51,594 nucleotides of DNA from DASQHW01 sp038209365 (GCA_038209365.1 JBBQXS010000034.1:1-51594), one strand, 5' to 3'; numbered from the stretch's first letter, positions 41,078 to 50,084 are shown. The notes: generated by a model not told the origin, from the letters alone. A program made the numbers and translations.

Positions 41078-42492
41078 GACTCCCCCTTCTTCTGCCGCGC
41101 CAGCTTCACCAGCTCGGCGTACGCGTCGTCGACACCACCTGCCAGGATCTCGAGATCGGCGAACGCGTCGCGATCCGCCCAGAGCCCGAAATACATCGTG
41201 CCGTCGTAGGAAAGGATGCCGACGACGACCGTGAGATTTCGCGTGAGCGGCACGATCGGAAAGGCCTCGAGCAGTCGTGCACCCATCATGTACAAGGGGG
41301 ACTGCGGGCCGGGCACATTCGTGACGATGAGATTGAAGAACGGCTGCCGGTGCACGACGCGCGCCGCCAGGCTCATCAGTGTCGGCGCGACGTAGTCGCT
41401 GACGCTCACGATCATCTCGGCACCGAGCGCCTGCTTGCGCTCCTTCAAGTCACGTGTCTGACCGGAGATCATCTCCAGTCGCGCGACGGCGTCTCGTCCG
41501 TCCACCGGAAGATTGAGGAACATCGCGGACACCTTGTTGCCCAATGCGCCGTGTTGTTCGTCGGCACGAACCGACACCGGGCACAGCACGCGCAGCTGCA
41601 CGTCCTCGGTCGCGTCGCCGCGATGCTGGAACAGCCGCCGGAGCCCGCCCGCAACACCCGCCAGCACGACGTCGTTGACGGTGCCACCGAACGCGGCGCG
41701 GATCTCCTTGACCTCGGCGAGCGGGACCCGTACGACCGACAAGCGGCGGTGCCGGGCCGTGCGCGCGTTCAGGGACGTTCGCGGCGCGATCGCGTCTCGC
41801 GTCATCAGCGTGCCCAACGAGCGCACCCCTTCACCGAGCGTCGCAACCGCGCGGCGCGGACCCCGGAGGAGCGAGCGCGCGGATCGCACGATCTCGGCCG
41901 GCTCGGTGATCCGCTCTCGCAGCGTGTCGGTGAGGAGTTGCGAGGAAGTGGGCGCGGGCTCGGGTTTCCATTCGGGCACGACCGGTTCGCTGTAGGCAGG
42001 AGCGGCGTCGAGCAGCAGCGTCGCGACGTCGACACCCGACACGCCGTCGACCAGCGAGTGGTGCGTCTTCTGGATGATCGCGATGTGGCCGTCCTCCAGA
42101 CCCTCGACGAACCACAGCTCCCACAACGGCCGATCGCGGTCGAGCAGGTGCTCCTGGACACGTGTGGTGAGCGCGACGAGCTGCTCCCACGACCCCGGCT
42201 TCGGTAACGCGGTGAGCCGGACGTGATACGCGATGTCGAACCGGTCGTCGTCGACCCAGATCGGGCGGCCCTGGTCATAGGGCACCGACATGAGCTTCCG
42301 GCGGAAGCGCGGCATCAGCGGCATGCGCGAGAGCACGAGGTCGCGGACCTCGCCGATGCGGAAGTGGCCGTCGGCGTCGAAGAACGGTTCCCCCTCGAGA
42401 ATGCTCATCGCGCCGACGTGCATCGGGGTCTCGAGCCGCTCCATGTGGAGGAAGCTGGCGTCGAGCGCTGACAGGCGGTCGTACTGAGGCAT
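41074..42492 (-). CDS. wax ester synthase / diacylglycerol acyltransferase (WS/DGAT)
   Basis: This 472-residue enzyme joins fatty acyl-CoA to alcohols or diacylglycerol for storage lipids. The catalytic motif H144-H-x3-D-G150 lies in IIQKTHHSLVDGVSG. NDVVLAGVAGGLRRL and the late NLIVTNVPGPQSPLYMMGAR are further family blocks. The length is normal and the catalytic site is intact. ATG 42492 has TACCAT seven bases upstream. It is the first gene of a run that continues with the amidase. Confidence 0.95.
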   Translation of the reverse strand: MPQYDRLSALDASFLHMERLETPMHVGAMSILEGEPFFDADGHFRIGEVRDLVLSRMPLMPRFRRKLMSVPYDQGRPIWVDDDRFDIAYHVRLTALPKPGSWEQLVALTTRVQEHLLDRDRPLWELWFVEGLEDGHIAIIQKTHHSLVDGVSGVDVATLLLDAAPAYSEPVVPEWKPEPAPTSSQLLTDTLRERITEPAEIVRSARSLLRGPRRAVATLGEGVRSLGTLMTRDAIAPRTSLNARTARHRRLSVVRVPLAEVKEIRAAFGGTVNDVVLAGVAGGLRRLFQHRGDATEDVQLRVLCPVSVRADEQHGALGNKVSAMFLNLPVDGRDAVARLEMISGQTRDLKERKQALGAEMIVSVSDYVAPTLMSLAARVVHRQPFFNLIVTNVPGPQSPLYMMGARLLEAFPIVPLTRNLTVVVGILSYDGTMYFGLWADRDAFADLEILAGGVDDAYAELVKLARQKKGES

Positions 42493-42536
42493 CGGTGAGA
42501 TGGTAGGGGCGGCGGCTCGCTACGGTCTACGGCCTG

Positions 42537-43031
42537 ATGAGCCGTACTGCGACGACGGTGTGGACGATTTCGCGCGAGCTCGTGCTCCAGCTCGACGAAC
42601 AGCTCGGCGCCCCGATCGACAGCTACGTCAACGGCTCGCAGACGTGGCTCGTCGGTGACGAGGACAAAGGGGAGCTCGTCTTGGAGTTCCGTCTGCATCC
42701 GGTCGCGGGTTACCGAACGCCGGACGGCAGCTCGCATTACGACGTGTGGGAGACCGTGGTGGCACAGCTGTCACAACAGGTCGACCCGCAGGCCCTTCGA
42801 ATCGGCGACGAAGTCCGTCCGCTGACGAGCATGTGGGACGGGCTCGAAGCCTTCGCCGCGTACGGCGACGAGGTCGAGCCCGCGCAGCTCGCGACGCTCA
42901 CCACCGCCGCACTGGGTCGCGCCCCCGACCATGCGGGCTTGGTCGATCACGACGCGATCGGCGACGCATGGGAGCGTGCGAACGGCAACGTCTCGATCAT
43001 CGCGTTGGTACGGGACCAGCTCGCGTCGTAG
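42537..43031 (+). CDS. conserved-looking protein of unknown function
   Basis: This 164-residue soluble, acidic protein begins MSRTATTVWTISRELVLQLD, with WLVGDEDKGELVLEFRLHPV in the middle and a helical C-terminal half containing MWDGLEAFAAYGDEVEP. Codon use is like that of its neighbours, so I take it as real. I do not recognise a domain. ATG 42537 is 44 bases from the divergent WS/DGAT gene; TACGGT lies ten bases upstream. It converges with the Nudix gene. Confidence 0.7.
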   Translation: MSRTATTVWTISRELVLQLDEQLGAPIDSYVNGSQTWLVGDEDKGELVLEFRLHPVAGYRTPDGSSHYDVWETVVAQLSQQVDPQALRIGDEVRPLTSMWDGLEAFAAYGDEVEPAQLATLTTAALGRAPDHAGLVDHDAIGDAWERANGNVSIIALVRDQLAS

Positions 43032-43043
43032 GCGCGTCGGAAC

Positions 43044-43736
43044 CTACCCGGACTCGCGCCAAGGTGGAGCGCGTGGCGGGTCGTACCAGGTGGCGACGGG
43101 CTCACCGTCGATCGCCTTGAAGGCAAGATCGAGCCAGCGGTGCGCGCCCGCCAGCGGTTGAGGGAGCGCGTCGCGCGCATAGAACCCGACCGCGCTCGTC
43201 TCCAGCGGATGACCCTTCAGCTCACCGCCGAGCATGCGGCAGTGGAAAACCAACGAATACATCGGCAGGAGCGCGAAGCCGAGTCGCAGCCCGTCGAGCA
43301 CCGCAATGAGCGATACGGGCTCACATTCGATCCCGGTCTCCTCGAGCACCTCCTTCACGGCGATCTCCGAAGGTGAGTAGCCGACGTCGGCCCAGCCCAC
43401 GGGATACAGCCACCATCCCGAGTCGGCGCGCTGGGTCAACAGGATCTCGCCCCGGTCGTTTCCGACGACGGCGGCGACCGCGACCTTCGGCGTCACATAG
43501 CCGGCCACGCCCTGGCCGACAGAGCTGAGCCACTCCTCGAACAACACGTCGGCCTCTGCCTCTTCGAAGGCGGCTGCCCGGATGTCGGCCGCGACCTTGA
43601 GCACCTCTTCGAAGCGCTCGCGCTCGTACAGGCTCTGCGTGAACCCGAGACCCGTCCGCGCGATGCCCGACAGTGACTCGGCCCACCGCAACAGGTCGGC
43701 TGCCGACGGGGCATCATCCTTGTCGACCCTGCCCAT
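43044..43736 (-). CDS. Nudix hydrolase with N-terminal helical domain
   Basis: This 230-residue protein has a helical N-terminal domain (LLRWAESLSGIARTGLGF and VLKVAADIRAAAFEEAEADV) seen in some ADP-ribose pyrophosphatase-like proteins, then a Nudix fold from about residue 75. The Nudix box aligns with two substitutions: the first Glu is Tyr, and the Arg of REUxEE is Lys (KEVLEE). The metal-binding Glu residues remain, so activity is plausible. ATG 43736 is favoured by TAGGGT eight bases upstream; the frame is open to 43763. The box overlaps the glnD stop. Confidence 0.85.
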   Translation of the reverse strand: MGRVDKDDAPSAADLLRWAESLSGIARTGLGFTQSLYERERFEEVLKVAADIRAAAFEEAEADVLFEEWLSSVGQGVAGYVTPKVAVAAVVGNDRGEILLTQRADSGWWLYPVGWADVGYSPSEIAVKEVLEETGIECEPVSLIAVLDGLRLGFALLPMYSLVFHCRMLGGELKGHPLETSAVGFYARDALPQPLAGAHRWLDLAFKAIDGEPVATWYDPPRAPPWRESG

Positions 43737-43747
43737 GCCCGCGCACC

Positions 43748-46240
43748 CTATCCAGAGATGCAAGCGGTGAGCGCGGCGCGTACGCGGTTGGTCATGTCGT
43801 CGTCGAGCTTCCGCCCGTCGGCGCCCCGGACGTAGAAGACGTCGACGACCCGTTTGCCCAGCGTCGCGACCTTTGCGATGCGCACATCGAGCGTGAGGCC
43901 GGAGAAGGCGGAGGCGAGCCGGTAGAGGAGCCCGACGTCGTCGTCGGCATGTACTTCTACGATTGTGTCGGTCTCGGAACCGTCGTTGTCGACGACGATC
44001 ACGACGGGTCCGGGCTCCGTGCCGGCCACCGCGTACGCCTGCCGGCGTTCGTTCACTCGGGACGCGAGGTCGAGATCACCGGCGAGGGCGCGCCCGATCA
44101 ATTCGGTGACGCGCGCACCACCGTCGTCGACCCGGCCGAACGGATCGGCGGCCCGGAACACGTCGAGGGCGATGCCGTCGGTCGTCCCGAGAAGATTCGC
44201 CCCGAGCACGTCGAGTCCGCAGACGGTGAGCGCGCCCGCGAGAGTCGCGAGAAGGCCGGGACGGTCCTGCGCGGCAACCGTCACCGTGACGTGTCCCTCC
44301 TCGCGCACGCATCGTGCGGTCGGTGCCTGCTCGAGCAGCTCCTCGTGCATGCACATCTGTTCCACATCGAACGCGAGGACATAGGTCTCGGGGAAGCGCT
44401 CCAGCAGCGCATGGGCGCGCGCCTCTCCGATGCGCTCGGAGAGCGCTTGGCGACGATCGGCGGCGAGCGCCCGCGCCGACGCCCGCTCGATCGCGGCCGC
44501 GACTTTGATGAACAAGTCACGGACGAGGCTTGCTTTGGCGGGGCTCCACGCGGCGGGTCCGGTCGCGCGCGAGTCGCCGATCGTCAGGAGATAGAGCAGC
44601 CGGAGGCGTTCCGGGTCGCTCGCGCACGCCGCCGCGACGTTGTCGGCAACCGCGGCATCGGAGAGATCGCGTCGAGTCGCGACCTTGGCCATCAGCAAGT
44701 GGTTGCGCACGAGCCACACGAGGATCTCACGACCTTCGCTGTCGAGCGCGATGCGGCGGGCGAAGCGCTCCGCGGTCTCGCTGCCGACCTCGGAATGGTC
44801 GCCGGGCCTTCCCTTGGCGATGTCGTGCAACAGGGCGCCGAGCAGCAGGATCTCCGGCCGGCGGCACGCACGGGCAACGATCCCCTCGACATCTCCGGGT
44901 GCGTGGTCGCGCCGATCGCCGGCGTCGAGCAGCACCGCACACTCCGCGACCGCCTCGAGCAGGTGACGGTCGACTGTGAACCGGTGATAGGCGTTTCGCT
45001 GAGGCAACGAACGCACGTGCTCCCATTCCGGGAGCACTCGTACGAGCACGCCTTCGTGGTCGAGGGCCTCGAACACGGGGACCGCGTTCGCTCCCGCGCG
45101 CAACAGACGCAGGAACGCCGCCCGCTGCCATACGTCCCACGTCGGATCGCTGGTCGCGCGCAGGCGCGTCAGCGACGCGCGTTCGAACGGGGCATCGTGC
45201 TCGGCCGCGGCGGCCGCGGCCTCGAGCGTACGCAGCGCGGGTATCGAGCCGTCGGGGTCGGCGTCGACGTGGACACGTCCGTCGCGCAGGATCACCCTCT
45301 CGGCAAGCGGCTGGTCACCTCTCGCCCCCCGCCCGCTCGGACCCTTCAAACCGTCGCGCACGCGGTCCCAGACGTCGCCGGTCGTCCACGCGATCTGCCG
45401 GGCCGCCGACGACAGCTCTCGCACCAGCACATCCGCGTCGGCGACCCCGAGCGCCGCCGCGACGGCATCCTGTTCCTGCAGTGCGAGGCGATCGGAACGC
45501 GAGGTCGTGACTCGTTGCAGCGCGACGCGCAGGTCGAGCAGCAGCAATCGAGCCGTCTCGACACGCTCGAGGTCGGCCGCTGCGAGATACCCCCGGGAGA
45601 TCAGCGCATCGGTGCCGCCCGGCGGCCCGAACGCCCAGCCGGCCCATCCGAGCGATTGGACGTCACGCAGCCCACCCGCGCCCTCCTTCAGATCGGGTTC
45701 GAGCATCTCCGCGACGGGACCGGGGCGCAGCCGCCGCACTTCAGCCGCGTCCGCGAGCGCGCGCAACAGCCGCTCCTGGCGCCGCTCTGCGAGCTCACGG
45801 ACCTTTTGCTCGAGGTCGGCCGTCAGTACGTCGTCACCGGCGAGGTGGCGTACCTCGAGCAGCGCGGTGAGGGCGTCGAGGTCGTCGTCGGCGAGCGATA
45901 CGGAATCCTTCACGGTGCGCGCACCGTGCCCGGTGACGAAGCCCGCGTCCCACAGCGGGTACCAGAGCTGCTCGGTCATGGCCCGAATCGCGGCCGGTGC
46001 CCGGCGCCCGCGCAATCCATGCACGAGGAGCACGTCGATGTCCGATCCCGGGCACAGCTCCCGGCGACCGTAGGACCCGAGCGCGACCAGGGCGACGGAG
46101 TCGTGCTGCTCGAGGCGGCCGAACGCCTCCTCCAACGCGGCGTCGACCGCATCCGCCAACGCGCGCCCGAACGAAGGCCCACGTAAAGCCTCGTCGCCGA
46201 TGAGCGCGGCGCGGGCCTCGCGCAGCCGAGCGGCGATCAC
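43748..46240 (-). CDS. glnD: [protein-PII] nucleotidylyltransferase GlnD
   Basis: This bifunctional sensor of about 830 residues modifies the PII protein in response to nitrogen status. It has an N-terminal nucleotidyltransferase domain (LGSYGRRELCPGSDIDVLLV, about 54-73), a helical middle part (EPDLKEGAGGLRDVQSL), an HD hydrolase domain (LLGALLHDIAKGRPGDHSEV), and two ACT domains at the end (VAAQDRPGLLATLAGAL and VHADDDVGLLYRLASAF). In actinobacteria the enzyme adenylylates rather than uridylylates PII. GTG 46240 is used, 13 bases after glnB; the frame is open to 46474 but that part lies over glnB. Confidence 0.95.
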   Translation of the reverse strand: MIAARLREARAALIGDEALRGPSFGRALADAVDAALEEAFGRLEQHDSVALVALGSYGRRELCPGSDIDVLLVHGLRGRRAPAAIRAMTEQLWYPLWDAGFVTGHGARTVKDSVSLADDDLDALTALLEVRHLAGDDVLTADLEQKVRELAERRQERLLRALADAAEVRRLRPGPVAEMLEPDLKEGAGGLRDVQSLGWAGWAFGPPGGTDALISRGYLAAADLERVETARLLLLDLRVALQRVTTSRSDRLALQEQDAVAAALGVADADVLVRELSSAARQIAWTTGDVWDRVRDGLKGPSGRGARGDQPLAERVILRDGRVHVDADPDGSIPALRTLEAAAAAAEHDAPFERASLTRLRATSDPTWDVWQRAAFLRLLRAGANAVPVFEALDHEGVLVRVLPEWEHVRSLPQRNAYHRFTVDRHLLEAVAECAVLLDAGDRRDHAPGDVEGIVARACRRPEILLLGALLHDIAKGRPGDHSEVGSETAERFARRIALDSEGREILVWLVRNHLLMAKVATRRDLSDAAVADNVAAACASDPERLRLLYLLTIGDSRATGPAAWSPAKASLVRDLFIKVAAAIERASARALAADRRQALSERIGEARAHALLERFPETYVLAFDVEQMCMHEELLEQAPTARCVREEGHVTVTVAAQDRPGLLATLAGALTVCGLDVLGANLLGTTDGIALDVFRAADPFGRVDDGGARVTELIGRALAGDLDLASRVNERRQAYAVAGTEPGPVVIVVDNDGSETDTIVEVHADDDVGLLYRLASAFSGLTLDVRIAKVATLGKRVVDVFYVRGADGRKLDDDMTNRVRAALTACISG

Positions 46241-46253
46241 ATCGTCATGCGCG

Positions 46254-46592
46254 TCAGAGCGCGTCGGAACCTGCCTCTCCGGTGCGAATGCGGAACACGT
46301 TTTCGACCGGTTCGATCCAGACCTTGCCGTCACCGATCTTGCCCGTACGCGCCGCTTCGATGATGTGCTCGACCACCTCGGTCGCTTGCGCGTCCTCGAC
46401 GAGGATCTCCAACTTCGTCTTCGGCACGAAATCAATTGTGTACTCGGCGCCGCGGTACACCTCGGTGTGGCCACGCTGGCGCCCGAAGCCCTGCACCTCG
46501 GTGATGGTGATGCCGTGTATGCCGAACTCCTGGAGTGCGGTTTTCACGTCGTCCAGCTTGAACGGCTTGATGACGGCTACGACGAGCTTCAT
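46254..46592 (-). CDS. glnB: nitrogen regulatory PII protein
   Basis: This 112-residue PII signal protein binds ATP/ADP and 2-oxoglutarate and controls the ammonium channel. It starts MKLVVAVIKPFKLDDVKTAL, and the T-loop HTEVYRGAEYTIDFVPK contains Tyr51, the modification site for GlnD. TGKIGDGKVWIEPVENVFRIRTGE is the C-terminal signature. ATG 46592 has AGGAG seven bases upstream. Its position between amt and glnD marks it as the GlnK type, so glnK would also be a fair name. Confidence 0.96.
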   Translation of the reverse strand: MKLVVAVIKPFKLDDVKTALQEFGIHGITITEVQGFGRQRGHTEVYRGAEYTIDFVPKTKLEILVEDAQATEVVEHIIEAARTGKIGDGKVWIEPVENVFRIRTGEAGSDAL

Positions 46593-46644
46593 CGACTGCT
46601 CCTGTTCCCCGCGGCGTGGGTCGTTCGGTACGGACCATTCGCGC

Positions 46645-47904
46645 CTACCGCTCGGCAAACGCGTACCCACTTTCGGAATGCTCACCGAGGTCCAGCCCCG
46701 TGTCCTCTTCTTCCTCGTCGACCCGCACGCCTCCCGGCAGCACCTTGTCCAGCGCGAACACGATCCCGAACGTGATCAGACCCGACCAGACGAGCGTGGC
46801 GATCACCGCGGTCAACTGATACCCGAGCAGCGTCAACCCGCCACCGAGGAACAGACCGTCGGCTCCGAACTCGTTGACGGCCTTGTCGGCGAACAGCCCG
46901 AGCAACAACGACCCGACGATACCGCCGACGAGGTGCACCCCCACGACGTCGAGGGCGTCGTCGTAGCGGAATTTGAACTTCAACTGGATCGCGGCGTAGC
47001 AGACGGCGCCGGCGACGAGGCCGATCGCAATCGGCGACATGCCGCCGACGAAGCCCGCGCAGGGAGTGATCGCGACCAGCCCGGCGACTGCACCGGACGC
47101 GCCGCCGAGGGTCGTCGCGTGACCGGTGTGCCCGCGCTCGACGATCAGCCAGCCGATCATCGCGGCCGCCGCCGCCATGTGGGTATTCACCAACGCCTGT
47201 GCCGCAAGCCCGTTCGCTCCCAGGGCCGACCCGGCGTTGAAGCCGAACCAGCCGAACCACAGAATGCCGGTGCCGATCAGCGTCAGCGGGAGCGAGTGCG
47301 GCGGCATGGGCGTGTTGGGCCACCCCCGACGGCGCCCGAGCACCAGCACCACGGCGAGCGCGGCAATACCTGCATTGATGTGCACGACGGTGCCACCCGC
47401 GAAGTCGAGCGCGCCGAGATCGAAGAGCCAACCCGACGGCGCGAACACCCAGTGCGCGATCGGCGCGTACACGAGAACGAGCCACAGGCCGAGGAACCAT
47501 ACCCACGCGCCGAAGCGGACGCGGTCGGCGATCGCGCCGGTGATCAGCGCCGGCGTGATGATCGCGAACATCAGCTGATAGGCCATGTACAACGACGGCG
47601 GGATCGTCAGCGCCTCGGCGAGCACCGGCGGCCCGGTGTTGAAGTGACCGAGCCAGGCGAAGTCGAAGTTGCCGATCCACTTCCCCGTGCCGCCGAAGGC
47701 AAGCGAGTACACGACGACGGCCCAGAGGATGCTCACCAGCCCGAGGGAGAAGAAGTTCTGCATGAGCATGGTGAGCACGTTCTTGGCGCGGACCATGCCC
47801 CCGTAGAAGAGCGCCAGTCCGGGTGTCATGAACATGACGAGTGCCGCCGAAGCGAGCACCCACGCGGTGTCTCCCGAGCTGATTTCCGCCGCGACGATTC
47901 GCAC
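46645..47904 (-). CDS. amt: ammonium transporter
   Basis: This 419-residue protein has eleven membrane segments and the Amt signature DFAGGTVVHINAGIAALAVV. The twin pore His are His175 and His324 (DVVGVHLVGGIVGSLLLG). It conducts ammonium into the cell and is gated by the PII protein encoded next. The C-terminal tail is acidic (RVDEEEEDTGLDLGEHS). GTG 47904 has GGGGGG eight bases upstream. A GlnR-like box lies 70 bases before the start. Confidence 0.96.
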   Translation of the reverse strand: MRIVAAEISSGDTAWVLASAALVMFMTPGLALFYGGMVRAKNVLTMLMQNFFSLGLVSILWAVVVYSLAFGGTGKWIGNFDFAWLGHFNTGPPVLAEALTIPPSLYMAYQLMFAIITPALITGAIADRVRFGAWVWFLGLWLVLVYAPIAHWVFAPSGWLFDLGALDFAGGTVVHINAGIAALAVVLVLGRRRGWPNTPMPPHSLPLTLIGTGILWFGWFGFNAGSALGANGLAAQALVNTHMAAAAAMIGWLIVERGHTGHATTLGGASGAVAGLVAITPCAGFVGGMSPIAIGLVAGAVCYAAIQLKFKFRYDDALDVVGVHLVGGIVGSLLLGLFADKAVNEFGADGLFLGGGLTLLGYQLTAVIATLVWSGLITFGIVFALDKVLPGGVRVDEEEEDTGLDLGEHSESGYAFAER

Positions 47905-47973
47905 GTCAAATACCCCCCAAGTCGGTGCCGGCGGCAGTCTGACAGGAAGCTGATCGCCCGTCGGGCCACAGGT

Positions 47974-47989
47974 GTTACAGCTTCGTTAC
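47974..47989 (-). promoter_or_regulatory. GlnR-like operator upstream of amt
   Basis: On the minus strand GTAAC (47989-47985), six bases, then GTAAC (47978-47974). The actinobacterial GlnR pattern is gTnAC-N6-GaAAC; 9 of the 10 defined or near-defined positions fit. It lies 70 bases before the amt start, where GlnR activates amt-glnK-glnD operons under nitrogen limitation. Confidence 0.6.
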
Positions 47990-48033
47990 GCCCGCGCGCG
48001 CTCGGGTCGGGCATCCTCCCGTCCGGGTGGGGC

Positions 48034-48522
48034 TCAGCCCTCTCGCTCGGGTCTCGCCCGCTCCCGGATCACTCGGGCCTTGCCGATCCCCCACGCCAGC
48101 AGCGCGCCGCCGAGGTCCTCGTCACCCAGATCAGTGATCGCTTTTGGGACAATCCCATACACATCGTCGGGAAAGCTGCGCACGTCGTACCGGTCGCGCT
48201 CGACCTCGGGGATCCCCGCGGCGGCGAGCACCTCGGTTGCCTCCCGGCGCAGGGACCGGACGAGCTCGAGCGGGGTCGCCCGCTGGGCCTCGGGTTCGAG
48301 CGCGAACAACGCGCGCATCTCGCGGGCCACTCGGGCCGTAGCGCGCGTCCCCGCGGCGAGCGCCGCGTCGATCGTGGCGGCCCGGGCGCCCGCGTCGAGC
48401 CGCCCCCACGCATCGACGATCTCCGTCACGGCGCGCACGACCCACCCGGCGCCGAGTCGCTCGATGCCGTCGACGACCTTGTCTGCACCCTCGGCCATGA
48501 GCGACTCGGCGTTCGTGACCAA
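48034..48522 (-). CDS. protein of unknown function, helical
   Basis: This 162-residue, Ala/Arg-rich helical protein reads ADKVVDGIERLGAGWVVRAV near the start and ends with SFPDDVYGIVPKAITDLGDE and LGGALLAWGIGKARVIRERA. Codon use fits a real gene. I do not recognise a domain. TTG 48522 has GAGGGG six bases upstream; ATG 48498 is the alternative. It lies between amt and a divergent small gene, with no shared operon apparent. Confidence 0.65.
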   Translation of the reverse strand: MVTNAESLMAEGADKVVDGIERLGAGWVVRAVTEIVDAWGRLDAGARAATIDAALAAGTRATARVAREMRALFALEPEAQRATPLELVRSLRREATEVLAAAGIPEVERDRYDVRSFPDDVYGIVPKAITDLGDEDLGGALLAWGIGKARVIRERARPEREG

Positions 48523-48613
48523 CTGGCACCCCTCGCTCCGCCATCGTTGTCATGGGTGCGTACGCGTGGTGCTCCATTGCGTCCGCACGATCGACCAACA
48601 TCGTCGCGTGCGA

Positions 48614-48886
48614 ATGCGCGCGTTGTCGGTGTTCGAGAGGATCGTCTACCACTGCGTCTGCCTGGACGCCCGCGATCCCGCCCATCCCGTGCTCGAAGTC
48701 GACGCGCTGCTGCGGGAGGGGGACGCCGACGGCCCTCTGCTGGTCCCGGTCGCCGACTTCAAGCGAATGATCGGCTTCGACGCGACGAACGCGGTACTCG
48801 GTGAGCTCCGACACGCCGGCCGCACCGAGACGCACGACGGCGTCGAGTACGTCAGCTTTCGGATCTGGCAACCGGTGAGCGATTAG
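48614..48886 (+). CDS. small protein of unknown function
   Basis: ATG 48614 to TAG 48886 encodes 90 residues, beginning MRALSVFERIVYHCVCLDAR, with ADFKRMIGFDATNAVLGELR and ending VSFRIWQPVSD. It has the look of a compact folded domain with third-position G/C bias. GTG 48608 is an alternative start. The stop overlaps the stop of the convergent NIL gene by 4 bases. I do not recognise the family. Confidence 0.6.
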   Translation: MRALSVFERIVYHCVCLDARDPAHPVLEVDALLREGDADGPLLVPVADFKRMIGFDATNAVLGELRHAGRTETHDGVEYVSFRIWQPVSD

Positions 48887-49137
48887 CCGGCGACGATGTC
48901 GCCTTCCATTCGGTTCACCGAGCAGCCGAGACCTTCGAGGTATGTGATCGCGCCGTCGCGCACGTCGTGTGGCCCTTGGAGCTCGAGGATCACCCAGCCC
49001 GAATGGGCTTCGACATTCGCACGACGAATGTTCGGGACGACATCGAAGCGCTTGACGAGCTCGTAGATCATCGGTCGGTCCACGAGCTCCTCGGGGAACG
49101 ACACGAAGAGCCGTACCGCGTCGGGGTTGTGGGTCAT
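48883..49137 (-). CDS. NIL-domain protein
   Basis: This 84-residue protein consists of one NIL domain, an ACT/ferredoxin-like fold found at the end of methionine ABC transporter ATPases and as stand-alone proteins next to Fe-S proteins: VRLFVSFPEELVDRPMIYEL, then PNIRRANVEAHSGWVILELQ, and AITYLEGLGCSVNRMEG. ATG 49137 overlaps the hemQ stop (ATGA), so it is made with HemQ. It probably binds a small ligand. A role in haem or sulfur metabolism is inferred from position. Confidence 0.82.
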   Translation of the reverse strand: MTHNPDAVRLFVSFPEELVDRPMIYELVKRFDVVPNIRRANVEAHSGWVILELQGPHDVRDGAITYLEGLGCSVNRMEGDIVAG

Positions 49138-49928
49138 CGCGCGTCACCTTCTGCCCGCAGACCGACGCGCGCACACGCGTCCTCGGGAGCGAGGACGAGG
49201 CCGGTGAAGAACGGGCCGAAGTCGGCGTAGCGCGCGGAGACGGGGTCGAAGCGCATCTCGTAGACAATCTCTTTCAGTGCTGCGGGATCGTCGGCGAGCA
49301 ACGTCACGCCCCACTCCCAGTCGTCGATCCCGGCGGAGCCCGTGATCAGCTGCAGCACGCGTCCCGCGTAGGTGCGGCCGACGCGCGCATGCCCGGCCAT
49401 CAGCTCCTTCCGCTCCTCGAACGTGAGCTCGAACCAGTTCGCGCCCGCCGATCGGCGCTTCGACATCGGATAGAAGCATGCGCAACGCTTCATCGGCAGC
49501 CGCGGATGGATGCGATTCTCGCGATAGTGCGCGATGCGTTCACGCCAGGCGGCAAGCCGTTCCTCGAGTTCGTCGCCGGCCGCGTTCTCTTCGGCAACGA
49601 GGCGCTTGCGCTCGTCGTCTTCCGTCGCGCCGTACTCCGAGAGCTCGGTGAGCGACACGTACGACCACACCGGTTCGATCGGCGCTGCGAGCAGCTCCTG
49701 CTGGAAGCGCTGCAGCCGTGCAAGATCGGGGCCGAGCGCGATCACGCCGAGGTCGGCCTTGTGCCCGAGCATCGCGAGGCACAGGGCCTGGTGGCCGTCG
49801 GCTTCGAGCGCGGCGATCGCGTCGACGATGTGCTTGGCCGCCGCAGCGTCGCGGTCAGCTCGCGCCCGGTCGACTCGGTAGTAGAGATGCAACACGCCCC
49901 ACCCGAGCGACGGCGTCACGGTCTCCAC
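49134..49928 (-). CDS. hemQ: coproheme decarboxylase HemQ
   Basis: This 264-residue chlorite-dismutase-family enzyme performs the last step of the coproporphyrin-dependent haem pathway of Gram-positive bacteria, turning coproheme into haem b. The catalytic Tyr lies in CFYPMSKRR. The block FEERKELMAGHARVGRTYAG contains the likely haem-ligand His. DDWEWGVTLLADDP, IVYEMRFDPVSARYADFGPF and the final FFTGL are family hallmarks. GTG 49928 has TACCCT seven bases upstream (leaderless type); the frame is open to 50120 without homology. NIL-domain gene follows with a 4-base overlap. Confidence 0.94.
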   Translation of the reverse strand: METVTPSLGWGVLHLYYRVDRARADRDAAAAKHIVDAIAALEADGHQALCLAMLGHKADLGVIALGPDLARLQRFQQELLAAPIEPVWSYVSLTELSEYGATEDDERKRLVAEENAAGDELEERLAAWRERIAHYRENRIHPRLPMKRCACFYPMSKRRSAGANWFELTFEERKELMAGHARVGRTYAGRVLQLITGSAGIDDWEWGVTLLADDPAALKEIVYEMRFDPVSARYADFGPFFTGLVLAPEDACARVGLRAEGDAR

Positions 49929-50084
49929 GGCACGGAGGGTACCCGCTCGCCGCCCGTCTTCTGGGCGACATGTCTGCCGCGTTGAAGCATGCCGGCAGGC
50001 CGGTGCACGCGCAGGACCGGGTGCGTAAGTTCGCTCGAGATCGCGCGGCGGAGATGAACCGTTGCGTCGTCGCGGCACGCGAAA

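Noticed and set aside
43673..46186. Very long plus-strand open frame opposite glnD
   Set aside because: High G/C content keeps antisense frames open. glnD on the other strand has clear domains, and the antisense translation is low-complexity.
46282..48804. Long plus-strand frame opposite amt
   Set aside because: Its composition mirrors the amt codons; only the separate short frame at 48614-48886 looks real.
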